Counted from the first letter of the stretch, positions 24,013 to 35,533 are shown. The stretch: DNA of 64,000 nucleotides from Mytilus galloprovincialis (GCF_965363235.1 NC_134849.1:63011122-63075121); one strand, 5' to 3'. Numbers and translations: made by a program. The notes: generated by a model not told the origin, from the sequence alone.

Positions 24013-25379
24013 TATCAAAACAATTCCAACACATTATGACACACTTGGGTCCTTATATAATCTTGCAAATTCATCTGAAGGGAAGAATTATCCCAAAAAA
24101 GTCGAATCAAAATTAGGAATATGACCTTGACCATTGACCTTGACATTTTCTTTTGATTGGACCAAAGACCTCAAACCAAAAGATCACTTACGGTTTACCA
24201 TTTTTAATTACATTTCACTTATTTTAAATACAAAAAGGGGAAATAAATCTCATATTTAGGCTCCGGATCGCTTCGGTCAATTTTATTAAAATACTGAAGA
24301 TATAACGAGCAAGTTGGTGAAATAATTTTGTCGTCAATTTTTAGGGATGCAAAGGAGATGCACACAAAACAAAACAGTGTTTGGGGAGATAACTTTTACA
24401 ATAAAAATTGTTAGTATAAATTTTACAGGACACGTTATCAAAGTTTTATATAATAATTTTGAAAAAACGATTGTATCCGAAAAAAAACCATTAATATAAA
24501 CATTCATAAAATTGTCAATTGTATCCCGAATTTGTCAATTAAAACAGAAAAAGATGAAGAAATATCTGATTTTTTTTTATATTTGAACAAGTCTAAAATC
24601 ATTTGTTCCCCGTACTAATGCTATACTAACCAGACACTTACAAATTTTAGACACTATAGAGTCAAAAAGTCAATAATTTTCATCAGTTCTTAAGGTTTAA
24701 AGAAAGTAAGACAACATTTAGAAATAAGGGAAAATACAAAATTATGTCATCTAGTGTTTTAGAAATTGAAATTTAAGTTAAGATAAGTTATCTAGTATTA
24801 TATAAATCAACTGTCGTTGCACGGGATTCGAATGTTTGTCCGGTTTGATTGCATTTATATCAGCATCGTAAGCGAGAGCATTATCCCCACTGCTACCGGA
24901 GTTATCATCTTCATTTGGCAAATCAAGCCATTTGAACTGTACTTTGAAAATGATATATGAAATAATTCAGTAAAGATCTTAATAAAACTAAAGGAGTAGG
25001 AGGGGGCAGCACTTGCAGGTGCGTGTTGCTCACAGCTTTAGGATATAAGGAAAAGTAAATGTTTTTATAAATCACAAGTCTACTACCAATAATTATATAC
25101 CCTTTTTAGAATTTCGTAAACCTTTCGTTTTTTTTTTACCTTTTCGGATGGACTGGCTCATACCATACATCATTCATGCTAGTTGTACAGTAGAAACACA
25201 TGAAATAAACATTAACGATATGAATTTAAACAAAAGTAGAAGAAAAGACAGTTACACATTTGTAAACAAAAATATGTCCATAGAACACGGATGCCCCATT
25301 CGCACTATTATTTTTTGTTCAATGTACCGTGAAATTGGGGTTAAACTCTGATTTGGCATAAGAAGGCAATAGAAGGGTC
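24013..25379. other. Unassigned
   Basis: No supported feature. Confidence 0.45.
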
Positions 25380-25500
25380 ATATCAAAGGGAACATGTGTA
25401 CTAAGTTTCAAGCGGATTGGACTTCAACTTCATCAGAGACTACATTGACCAAAAAACGTTAGACTGACGGACGAACGAACACACAAAACGAGAAACAGAA
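25380..25500 (-). repeat. Interspersed repeat, family 3, reverse copy
   Basis: Reverse complement of the 15600 block: 'gtttcaagcggattggactt', 'gactgacggacgaacgaac'. Confidence 0.75.
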
Positions 25501-26846
25501 TGTCCCTAGGTAGAGCATACAATAATTTATTCATTTGACGAAGAAACACTTCATCATACTGAAAACTACAAAATGGGTATGGGCAGATCAGTATCGGTCC
25601 TCAAATGTCACCCATCGCACAACATCCCTTTAGTAAGCTGACCAATTGTGACTCATTAAAGTAAACTTTAGTTATTACACAGTTTGAAAAAGTAATAACA
25701 AACCGTATCGTATTCATCGAACATGTGATACAAGTCGAAAATATCAATGATTTTTTAGAATACTTTCAAACTTAACTCTGTGCAAAAATTGTGAATTTAC
25801 AACAACGTTTTTGAGTAACTTATTTTTTTCAAATTTTTAATCTGATTAATCAAGTCATTTTTTTGCCCAATTTCTTGTAAAAATTAGTGAGAAGTACAAT
25901 AAATGATTTACAAATGTAACCACTTTTTTCTTTTCAAATTTCTTAGAAATGTATTTCATTTATCATTTATAACAAAAAAGTTGAAATAATATGCATTTTT
26001 TTTCTTAAAACAGAGAAAAATTAACAATTTTGACAGCAAGTTAATTTGACACGAAAAAGCATCAACATATGATAAAACTTTCTTATATTAACACCTACAA
26101 GTGTAGTATGCCCGATTGCACTTTAAACATCAGTTAAATAAACATAAAAACTTTAGACTGACGGACGAACGAACACACAAAACGAGAAACAGAATGTCCC
26201 AAGGTAGAGCATACAATAATTTATTCATTTGACGAAGAAACACTTCATCATACTGAAAACTACAAAATGGGTATGGGCAGAGCAGTATCGGTCCTCAAAT
26301 GTCACCCATCGCACAACATCCCTTTAGTAAGCTGACCAATTGTGACTCATTAAAGTAAACTTTAGTTATTACACAGTTTGAAAAAGTAATAACAAACCGT
26401 ATCGTATTCATCGAACATGTGATACAAGTCGAAAATATCAATGATTTTTTAGTATACTTTCAAACTAAACTCTGTGCAAAAATTGTGAATTTACAACAAC
26501 GTTTTTAAGTAACTTATTTTTTCAAATTTTTAATCTGATTAATCAAGTCATTTTTTTTTGGCCAATTTCTTGTAAAAATTAGTGAGAAGTACAATAAATG
26601 ATTTACAAATGTAACCACTTTTTTCTTTTCAAATTTCTTAGAAATGTATTTCATTTATCATTTATAACAAAAAAGTTGAAATAATATGCATTTTTTTTCT
26701 TAAAACAGAGAAAAATTAACAATTTTGACAGCAAGTTAATTTGACACGAAAAAGCATCAACATATGATAAAACTTTCTTATATTAACACCTACAAGTGTA
26801 GTATGCCCGATTGCACTTTAAACATCAGTTAAATAAACATACCTTA
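25461..26846. repeat. 687-bp tandem duplication downstream of gene A
   Basis: 25461-26146 and 26155-26841 are nearly identical direct copies offset by 694 bp, from 'agactgacggacgaacgaac' to 'cagttaaataaacata'. I see only a few substitutions (for example 'ccctagg' against 'cccaagg') and small T-run differences, so the event is recent. The second copy ends about 90 bp from the stop codon of gene A (minus strand), so it probably lies in or next to the gene A 3' UTR. Confidence 0.95.
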
Positions 26847-26930
26847 ACGTACTCAGATTTAAAAATTTATCGCAGAAACACATGTGATAAGCTAAATATT
26901 AGCAAATAAATAAAAAAAAAATGAAAACGT

Positions 26931-27230
26931 TTAAGTACAAATTGTCATGTTAAAAGCCCCAGTCGTACTTCCTACTTGATACTGGCCATACATTGTACAC
27001 ACGTCAGATGTAACTTGACCAGTGTAAGATACAGTATGAGCAGTATACGCTTTCACAAAATTGATATCCTTAGACAATGGGTTCCACGATCCGTTAATAG
27101 TAAATGTGCCAACATCATCGGATCCTCCTCCGGTTATTGAATTTCGGTCAAACTGTATAGACATTGACCAGGGGTATTGCTCATCTGCATATACATAGTA
27201 TCCAGGCCACACTCCATCTCTGCCATATGA
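26931..27230 (-). CDS. Gene A exon 5: C-terminal domain and stop
   Basis: AG acceptor at 27232-27231; stop TAA at 26933-26931. Encodes residues 214-312: SYGRDGVWPGYYVYADEQ, then a glycine- and aromatic-rich region with WSMSIQFDRNSITGGGSDD, VGTFTINGSWNP, INFVKAYTAHTVSYTGQV and a tail MYGQYQVGSTTGAFNMTIC. The alternation of hydrophobic and polar residues looks like a small antiparallel beta barrel. I recall similar 'GxDxVGxFxIxG...FxKxYxxHxVxYxG' patterns in uncharacterised proteins but cannot name a family. Two cysteines (one before MYGQY, one near the end) could pair. No transmembrane segment, so the product is predicted to be secreted. Confidence 0.88.
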   Translation of the reverse strand, partial: SYGRDGVWPGYYVYADEQYPWSMSIQFDRNSITGGGSDDVGTFTINGSWNPLSKDINFVKAYTAHTVSYTGQVTSDVCTMYGQYQVGSTTGAFNMTICT

Positions 27231-27709
27231 CTGCAAACGAAATGATAATGAGTCAGTGTGTTATGATTCAGCATAAACATATCACATTTGTATAGATCTT
27301 CGTATAAAGGTCAAACGTTTATATGGAGGTTTTGATGTAGGAAATTGTTTCAAAAGCTATATTTTAGTATTATTGATCAATTTTGCAATGTTAGTAATAT
27401 ACTTATCACTTTATAACAACTTACTAGGGAAACACGCGTTGAAAGGAATAATTATCCATTTTACAAAATAAAAATAAAAGCGATATGAATTTCCTTTTCT
27501 TATTTTCATTAAAATTTTATGATCCATTTTCATGAATTTTGAATCGTCTTTTTTTTGTGTACGACAACGATTACATTCATCATATGGCTCTAAAACCTTT
27601 CCGAAAACAATTATGTAGAGATGAAAACACTCCTAAACATTAACTTCAGATTTCGAATGTACTTTTGGAAATGATAATCAGTCAAGATGTATGTTTTGAA
27701 ATGTAATCA

Positions 27710-27950
27710 AAGGTACCAGCATTACAATTTAGTACGTCAGACGCGCGTTTCATCTACATTTGATTCATCAGTGACGTTCAGGTCAGAAAGGATATAAAGC
27801 CAAACAAGTCAAAAGTTGAAGAGCATTGATGACCCAAATGTTCAAAATGTTGTGCCAATTACGGCTAAGGTAATCTATTCCTGGGTTAAGAAAATCCTTA
27901 GTTTTTCGAAAAATTCAATGTTTTGCAAACAGGAAATATATGAAAACGAC
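27710..27950 (+). repeat. Interspersed repeat, family 6 (ACGCGCGTTTC type)
   Basis: 'aatttagtacgtcagacgcg', 'gaagagcattgatgacc' and 'gaaaatccttagtttttcga'. A second copy is at 48955-49330, fragments at 30420-30480, 40655-40735 and 43325-43400, and a reverse copy at 63895-64000. Confidence 0.8.
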
Positions 27951-28202
27951 CATATAATTGATATTCATGTCGAACACCTAAGTGCTGACTACTGGGCTAG
28001 TGATACCCTCTGGAACGAAACGTGTGATTTTTACCTTACTTTATGTTCCTTTTGGTGATAATCAGCAACTTGTGAATACGCTTTGAATTGTTTGCATCAA
28101 TCTTATTGTCGCTTAGGTGCAATAACATTGGAACTGATCATTTTGTTTCGATTATATCATATCAATATGATTGCATGATGTCGCGCACACATTAATAGTT
28201 AC

Positions 28203-28321
28203 CTCGTCAAAACAACAGACATCATTTAAACTATGACTGCAGCCGTCAGTGCTATGGGGTCCACCACAGCTATCAACCTTGTCACATGTTCCTCCACCAA
28301 GTGAACATTCAGATATGAATT
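28203..28321 (-). CDS. Gene A exon 4: six-cysteine, defensin-like module
   Basis: Residues 174-213. Cysteines 179, 186, 192, 201, 209 and 210 give C-x6-C-x5-C-x8-C-x7-C-C with GGG-T-C before the second cysteine. Identical spacing to gene C exon 2. AG acceptor follows exon 3 in phase 1, and the GT donor leaves phase 0 for exon 5. The pattern is close to the beta-defensin scaffold; a WAP-like or other disulphide module is the alternative. A whole module in one exon fits exon shuffling. Confidence 0.88.
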
Positions 28322-28593
28322 CTGAAATATAACAGATAGGAAGAAACCCATGAAACAATAAAAAATCAGATTGTCGAACAAGTAAATACAACACCATTAC
28401 CAAATAATCAGGGAAATGAACAATCAGTTGTTAACCGAATATTTCAAAGAGAGGTACAGAGTGAACATCCGTATTCGAAATGGAGCGGAGTATAAACTGA
28501 GGACCCGGGGTAGTGATTATCCAACATAGAAATGATGTTTGTTGAAAGGTTTAGTGTGAAAAATATTTTGTGTTTTATATATGGATTATACCA

Positions 28594-28755
28594 CTGCATC
28601 GAGTGTGATACGATATTAATCCACTCTCGACAGTTCACTCGAAACAGTTACATTTTTCAAAATAAAAACGCAAGGCTCGCCGACCGGTCTAAATTTTTAC
28701 TTTCGAGAGTGGATAAATATCGTGTTGCACGAGATGTAGCAGTGGCATCTATTAA
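28594..28755. repeat. Hairpin MITE, family 7
   Basis: Left 'actgcatcgagtgtgatacg' with 'ccactctcga' pairs imperfectly with right 'tcgagagtggataaatatcg' and 'gcacgagatgtagcagt'. In intron 3 of gene A. Confidence 0.8.
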
Positions 28756-28789
28756 TGATTTTAAGGCGATGTGCCGACAATCTTAATTC

Positions 28790-29845
28790 CGAATTGATTT
28801 TCTTCTAAGTTCAGTATTTTTGTGATCTTACTTTTTAATCTTTCTTTTCATATTCATAAGATCTGAAAAAGATGTGTTCTTTCTACGGTACGTCATCAGA
28901 CATGGTCACCCTTTTTCGTTACGTCTTAAAAGGTATTACTAGAAGAAAGCAAGAAAGTGTGACGTCATAATCGAATTGACAATTTAAAAACTGAAATCAA
29001 ACCAATCACACGTTGATTAATTAAAAACAATCATCTAACCAGGAAAATCGAGTAAGAATTAGAGAAATAAGTTATATGTGATTTACGTTATTTTAAAGAC
29101 TACAATCAGACACCGCTAAAGTATAGCATAAATTTTTCAACATTATTCTTAGTTCGTATGATAGTTTGAACAATACATATGAAATACAGGACCTTTTGTG
29201 TTTTTACTGACTGTATCATGGCAAAATATCAGGTAATCCAGAAGAGCTAAGACCAAACAACAAGTTTGCGAACAAATTACAGGTTTCCGTTTAATGCCTT
29301 CAACGTTTCAACAGTTCGGTTTGAAAAATGAATGATATGACTTGAAAAAAAAATGGTTGAATAGCGGAACTAAATAGATATAAAGTTTGATTATAAACAG
29401 TAAAGTGAAGACCCATTTTATGGAAAGCTGGAAAAAGAATGAAAAATAAAATTATTGTTTACAGACAAAAAAAAAGGCTTCTATCATCAATGCATTTACT
29501 ATTATATAGTTTGATATTTTGTCTTCACAAGAGAATGGCACAGAGGTCCATTATAATGGGATATAACAGCATAAAATGATAGATTATGGTATCCTTATTA
29601 AAAGATAGCTGTGTTGTATCTGATGCCTTACAAACGTGTTACCTGGGTTATAAAACCATGTTTAGTCAACCGTTTCTACGTTAGAAAATGTATATACTAA
29701 AGCCTGACAAATTGTTTTGTTGATTAGTTGTGACTTCTTAAGGACCACTCAAAACTAGCTTGCCGTTTGGTGTTGCAAGAACATAATCATTACGAATCGA
29801 ATGCAGAGAAATCAATTATGCAAATGACTTTGATGTAATAATCCT
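28790..29845. other. Unassigned intron 3 of gene A
   Basis: Apart from a family-2 scrap at 28800-28840 ('gttcagtatttttgtgatct') nothing is recognised. Confidence 0.45.
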
Positions 29846-29847
29846 AC

Positions 29848-29967
29848 CGTCACAACTGTCTCCTGTCCAAGCTGGATTACAATCACAACTAAATGTGTCA
29901 CCCGTTAATTCAGTGCATGTGCCAGCGTTATAGCATGGGTTTGGTTCACAGGGATTTGGCACAGGAT
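29848..29967 (-). CDS. Gene A exon 3: canonical EGF-like domain
   Basis: Residues 134-173, with the six EGF cysteines at 140, 145, 151, 161, 163 and 172, and the usual GTC and W-TGDSC features. Both intron phases are 1, the classical symmetrical arrangement for shuffled EGF exons. Acceptor AG at 29969-29968, donor GTAGGA. No clear calcium-binding consensus at the start (DPVPNP rather than D-I/V-x-E), so probably non-calcium type. Confidence 0.95.
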
Positions 29968-30339
29968 CTATTAAAATAATACATGCATATGAACATTATT
30001 TAAAATATTTACTAGATTCTCCAATATATATATATATAAAGATTTGGTTTTGAAGTTTGTAGAAAACTTAGTTCAAACGAGAAATCACATCCTCATTGTT
30101 ACGGACATTTTGTGTACTGTGCCTGGAAATTTAAAAACGATCCAGGTATATTTATTGATTATTCAGATAAACTTATTGTAAAAGGTTACCAATTCATTGG
30201 ATGTTTGATGTGGACTGATTGATAATTAAGTCTTAGATGCATGATTTTGTTTATTATTTGTTAATGGCTTTAAACTAGTTGCATTTAGCTGTTCTTAGTG
30301 TCTTTTTAGATGGTGCCTGTTATGCTTATGCAGTTGAAG

Positions 30340-30480
30340 CAGATTTTGTATAGGAATGAATCAACCTCGCTGGAAGAGTGGTCTAAGTCGTTACCACTGT
30401 AACGACTAGCCAGACAACTAGCGCCACTGATGAGTGTTTTGTAGACGAAACGCGCGTCTGGCGTATATACACAATTGAAT
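30340..30480 (+). repeat. tRNA-derived SINE head joined to family-6 end
   Basis: 'cctcgctggaagagtggtct' retains a box-A-like region and stem similarity to the copy at 31285-31440; box B is lost. It is followed by 'gtagacgaaacgcgcgtctg'. The preceding 'gttgaagcagattttgtata' is shared, in opposite orientation, with 31438-31465, so the two copies face each other. Confidence 0.7.
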
Positions 30481-30829
30481 CCTTGTATATATGATGAGTT
30501 TATTTGTTGATTTGATATACAAGTGCCCGGCCACGTCCACTTTGTGTAATATTTCTATTTTTATCCATCTGATAAGTTAAGCCTTTCCCAACTTATTTCT
30601 ATAGTTCGTTCTCAAGTTGTACTGTTACACCACGGGTTTGGGGGAGGGTTGGGATCGCGCTAATATATTTAACTCCGCCACATTCTGTGTGTATGTGCCC
30701 TTCTTAAGCCTGTCATTCAGTGGATGTCGTTTGTTGATGTGTAACATATTCGTTTTTTGTTATTTTTTGTATATAAATTAGGCTGTTAGTTTTCTTGCTT
30801 GGAATGTTTTACATTTTGTAATTTCGGGG

Positions 30830-30965
30830 CCTTTTATAGCCGACTACGTGGTATGGGCTTTGGTCATTGTTGACGGCCGTACGGTGACCTATAGTTGTGA
30901 ATTTCTGAGTCATTTGGTCACTTGTGGAGAGTTGTATCGTTGACAATCATACCACATCTTCATTT
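30830..30965 (-). repeat. Interspersed repeat, family 1, reverse copy
   Basis: 'gacggccgtacggtgaccta' and 'gacaatcataccacatct' are the reverse-orientation signature of the family at 9851 and 36690. Confidence 0.75.
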
Positions 30966-31085
30966 TTATAAGTCAGGAATATAACAGTTGTTTTCCATTT
31001 CTTTGATGTGTTTTGGCATTTTATTTTGCCAATTTATTAGGAATTTTCCGTTTTAAATTTTTTTCGGATTTCGGATGATTTGTTT
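30966..31085 (+). repeat. SINE-like repeat, family 2
   Basis: 'aagtcaggaatataacagtt', 'tttgatgtgttttgg', diverged end. Confidence 0.65.
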
Positions 31086-31284
31086 TTTCACTTATAATTG
31101 TCGGAAATAGAGTTTAACTAGCGACACACTGAGAATAATTTGTTGTTAAAGACGATACAAGCTTGGCTACTTAGACTGTACATACTTCAAATTTAATAAC
31201 ACCAGTGTCATCTCCAGACATTTGATTTGATTTTTTGTGTTTTAAGCATCGAATTAAGGCTTTTTCCTGGCCTCCATTTTTATT

Positions 31285-31440
31285 GGTGGTGGAAGCCGGA
31301 CCTTCGATAGGAAAACTGACAATCCTAGTCAATTAAGATTGGAGTCTATTTCGGGGTTCGAACTCACAACCACAGTGTTGCCTGGCTATTAATTACAGTA
31401 GTGACTTCTAAGACCACTCGGCCAGCGAGGCCCCTTCAAC
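31285..31440 (-). repeat. tRNA-derived SINE with intact box A and box B words
   Basis: On the minus strand, TGGCCGAGTGG (31424-31414) matches the polymerase III box A and GTTCGAACC (31363-31355) matches box B, about 50 bases apart as in a long-variable-arm (Leu/Ser-type) tRNA head. Downstream sequence 'gactaggattgtcag' is the SINE body. It is not a functional tRNA: the acceptor stem does not close. Confidence 0.82.
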
Positions 31441-31552
31441 CCTATACAAAATCTGCTTCAACTTCAAAAGTATTACGGGCACAATCTAGAAATGTTTGGC
31501 CTATCCGATGTGTTGGTGTCTCACCCCACTAGCGACATATAATAGCTGTCTT

Positions 31553-32018
31553 ACAGTCCTTGGATGGTGTAAACTTCCCACTAACACCATACCCCATTAC
31601 ACCATACACCATACACCATTACACCATACACCTTGTACCATTACACCATACACGTTACACCTTTGCACCATACACCTTACACTTTACACCATACACCATT
31701 CCCCATTCTATCTACACGATCCGAAATTACCCATAATGCAATTAAATTTTAAATATTAACATTTTTATTATGTTTATGCTTACAATCCGAAAAAATGAAA
31801 TAAAAAAAACTTCGTTTGCAACCAATGAAAATACATCACTATCATTCACACCATTCCCGATCGCACGTTACACAATCACACCATGCCTCATACACCATTA
31901 CACCATTCCCCTTACACCATATACCATAGCACCATACACCTTACACCATTGCATCATATGCCATACACCATTACACCATACACGTTGTTTTGGGAAGTTT
32001 ACACCATCCAAGGGCTGT
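31553..32018. mobile_element. Tc1/mariner-type MITE carrying an ACACCAT array
   Basis: Terminal inverted repeats of about 26 bp, CAG(T/C)CCTTGGATGGTGTAA, flanked by TA on both sides, the target duplication expected for Tc1/mariner. The inside holds two blocks (31585-31710 and 31860-31985) of imperfect 'ttacaccatacacca' repeats around an AT-rich centre. The open frames across it are by-products of the array. Confidence 0.85.
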
Positions 32019-33290
32019 ATATCTTAAGAGTACAGGGAAGTAAATCTGTAAAGTTAGTTGAACTTTATAACCAGATTCTATTGTTAAAGAAATATAAAGT
32101 TTCTAAACGATTACAATTAGTGTTTGTCAAACTGCTATACATCCAACGAAATTTTCCTAATATTTTTTTTGTGAAATTTTCATATTTTTGTCAACATGGT
32201 CAAAGTGTCAAAGGGAATATTTTGTCAAAATTTTACGAAAATTAAAAGAGACAAATTAAATTCAGTTGATGTGATTTGTATCACCTTAAGACATTTGATC
32301 TGTGTTTTTGTACAGATTCTGTCCTTATCAAGATTGTGTGATTCTGACTAATCGTATGGCGGTTGATGCATTCATTTTAGGAGACATTTATCGTGTAGAG
32401 TCCCCCAAAATGGTCCGTTTGGAATTCATGCAATACCCTCATTTATATGACAAGGACATTTAATGTAAAATTATTTAAAGTGGTGCATCACTTATTATTA
32501 GCTAATTTGAATTCTCGAAAGATTGATCCTAGTTTGTAATATCCAATTTGTAACTATCAGTTGACATATCTTAATAAGAAAAACATAATGGATGTTATTA
32601 AGCTAATCAATACCATAACAGAGATACATAATTGTATAATTAGTGTACGTATAATATATATAAATTATTCATTGACCTTTTATATATTCTGAAAATGTCA
32701 TTACCTATTGGACATGAACTTATACTTAAATACTAGTCAAGTGCAAAGAGGTACTGTTTTGATGTTATGGATATATATGACACTTCTTTGATTAAGACGC
32801 TCTAATTTTTTTAAACAGTATAAAACATGTTGAATAAATAGCGCCATCGAGAACCCATTGGTTTACTATTGCAAAGCTCGAATACCGGTGGCTGTGTGTT
32901 CAGAGTTGATTTCAAACACAAACACACACCATAAAAAGAAGAGAAGAGCGTTATTTAATCCAATCACCATACTGAATTTTTCCAAAAAAAACAAACTATA
33001 AGGACTAACCAATATTTTTTTCGTGTGAGAGGACTATCAAAACTTTTATCAATCATTTCATACACCTAGTTGAGGTCGTGCATGAGCAAATAATAATTAT
33101 ATAAATTCTCATATAGATTAAACCTTATACGAAATATTGATTTCTCAATAATCAACATTTAGTTGAAATATTGAAAAAAAAAAACCCCAACAACACCAGA
33201 ATTATCGATTTGATTAGTGTGCCTTTAACAATATACATTTTTTCCCATCCATAGATAAATTAAGAAAATTATCTATAAATAAATATACTT
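32019..33290. other. Unassigned intron 2 of gene A
   Basis: No supported feature. Confidence 0.45.
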
Positions 33291-33292
33291 AC

Positions 33293-33380
33293 CATATAAT
33301 AAGCATACATAACCATTACTTTTGGACAGCGCACACTTTGTACCATCAGGACACGGATTGGGCCAACAGCTATCGGAATC
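33293..33380 (-). CDS. Gene A exon 2: short EGF-like module (CWPNPC)
   Basis: Residues 105-133. DSDSCWPNPCPDGTKC then SKSNGYVCLLY: the first four cysteines of an EGF-like fold, cut short. The same exon exists in gene B (45599-45701) with the motif DSCWPNNPCSEKTRC. Acceptor in phase 0, donor GTAAGT in phase 1; both agree with the neighbouring exons. It may need the following EGF exon to complete its fold. Confidence 0.92.
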
Positions 33381-33544
33381 CTGTAAATAAAAGTTTGTAC
33401 TCTAATTGTTCTTATTTTTAAGCACGTTTGTTATGAAACGTATGAATTTGCATGAAATGAGATGAGTTGAAATGGTCGACGAGACAGCAACTCAACGGCA
33501 AAAGTGAAAAGCATCCCCCGTAAGGCAACATACAGTTTGCATCA

Positions 33545-34592
33545 GACATGTCTTAATGCAAATTTGTAATTGTAATGCATGATAGTGAATTACATTTTTC
33601 TAAGTAATTGCATGTAAAGTGTAATGTAGCAATGTTTGCATTACATGTAATTGTAATGTAATGCAGAACTAAAAAAATCAAGTGTGTAATTGCATGCAAT
33701 ACATTGGATTATATGCATTACTTTTTTCAAATACTTTATATCTTTTACAGATTGTTTGAGATTTAACAAAAACAGAAATTAATAATTCTTGATAAACTAT
33801 AACTAAAGAAAATAATCATTCAAATATTAATTTTCTGTTTTCTGTTTATTTTTCACACTTCACATATGTCACTGCAGTGAATAACACAACACTATACATC
33901 AGATTTAGTGCTTTTTGTTATTTCATTTTATTTCATACATTTTCCTTAAAAAAAGAGTGATATTTGAAAAGCATGACTGTAAGAGAGTTCCATAGTTGCC
34001 AATAGATCAATAAATACCTTGTTATGATTAGATAACAGATAATTGGACATAAACCACCAATTAATTTGTTTTAAAATTAATCTTTTCACCATTTTGACAC
34101 TTTGTCATAAATCATCAGCTCTATGTTTATAATATGATTAGGAAAGAATATCTGAGTAAAGTATTTTCGTTGAAATAATAAAAAAATAATTGAATACTTT
34201 TGTTTGTATATATAAAAAGTAACGCTGACATCAAGTTGAAATACGTATCACACTTGATCTCTGTAATGTATTTAGTGGAAATTAGAGATGTATATCTTGA
34301 AATATTAAAACCAAATATAGAAGAGCTATCGACTTTGATAGGTGTTGTGAAATAGTCGGATAGTCAGAAATATCATTTAAAAATTCAATACTATTGATGA
34401 AAATGCTAGAATATTTTGTGATGTCATGTGTTGTTTTTCAAAATGTTTAATTTTTCTTTTCACATAATACACAAATTTACAAAATGAAATGTGTATTCAA
34501 ATGCAAAAAAATAATCGTAATTTCATACATTACTTTGATAAAAGCATGTTATAGTAATTGTTATATAATGCATTACATTACAATGTAATTCG
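33545..34592. mobile_element. Possible nonautonomous DNA element rich in GTAATGTAATGC
   Basis: Both ends carry clusters of 'taatgtaatgcattac'-type words in inverted arrangement, with 'cagaca' near the left end and 'tgtctg' near the right. The 9-base word 'agtttgcat' flanks both sides, but four extra bases separate it from the right end, so boundaries are not settled. No coding sequence inside. Confidence 0.45.
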
Positions 34593-34607
34593 CTGTCTGA
34601 CTAGTTT

Positions 34608-34770
34608 GCATATAGATATAGGAAGATGTGATATGAGTGCCAATGAAAGTCACACAATGTAAAATTAAACCATTATAGGTCAAAGTACGGTCTTCAACAA
34701 CGAACAGCAAGCTATAAAGAGATATACAAAGGACTATTGTTAAACCATTTAAACAGGAAAACCAACGGTC
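34608..34770 (+). repeat. Interspersed SINE/MITE-like unit, family 1
   Basis: 'tagatataggaagatgtgat', 'gagtgccaatgaaagtc' and 'aaccattataggtcaaagta'. Confidence 0.75.
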
Positions 34771-35530
34771 TAATCTATTTAAAAATACAAGAAGCGACAA
34801 CCACTGAACATCAGATTCCTGACTTTAGACATGTGCAAACTATTGCAGCGAGTTTAAAATTTAAATACCAACCTTCACCCTTACCTGAAACAAAAGTGTA
34901 ACATAAAAACATAGAAAAACAAAACAGCATGTTCACTATGTCAAACTCTATCGCTTTTCAATAATTTTTATAATTTGAACAAAACAAAATCAAAGATCAA
35001 CCAAACAGCACATCGCTCTAATAAAAAAAAATGTATTTAAATATAACTCCGCTAACAAAAGGCTGATATCTTGTTTTGGGCAATGAACATGTGGATTTAA
35101 ACTAATTATGTGGGATTCAAAACCTCCCAATTTCTGTATCTCGATCTGTATGTCCATCACATAAAAATTCAATTATGCTTGTTTTTATGCATTACACAAG
35201 ACAGAGAAAGATCACGTGTATCTATGTACCATTAAAGTTTATCAAACATCTTTGGGATCGGCATTGTGCATGCAGAGTAATTAGAAATACTTATAAAGTT
35301 TCTTAGGTACTTGATCAAAATTGTGTAATGCAAACAATGCTGCTTATCATCTGAATTTTTATGCCGCATTTTTTGTGCAATATAAAATCTTATTTTAACA
35401 ACCCCTCGCTCAACATAAAAAAGAACAGACATGACCCAAAACACAATAAAACTGCAACAAACTCGAAAGTAGTCTATAAAATGATTGTCATTCAACAATT
35501 CTAGAGATATAAGTACAAAATGACCAACCT
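34771..35530. other. Unassigned part of intron 1 of gene A
   Basis: A family-2 scrap in reverse at about 34790-34870; otherwise nothing supported. Confidence 0.45.
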
Positions 35531-35533
35531 TGA

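Noticed and set aside
25461..26846. Direct 687-bp repeats read as LTRs of a retrotransposon
   Set aside because: Only about 8 bp separate the copies, with no internal region, primer-binding site or polypurine tract.
31355..31424. Possible functional tRNA gene
   Set aside because: Box A and box B are good, but the acceptor stem does not pair and the sequence continues as a SINE body.
31496..32245. Three overlapping frames rich in HHTPYTI / TLHH
   Set aside because: Translations of the ACACCAT array inside the Tc1-type MITE.
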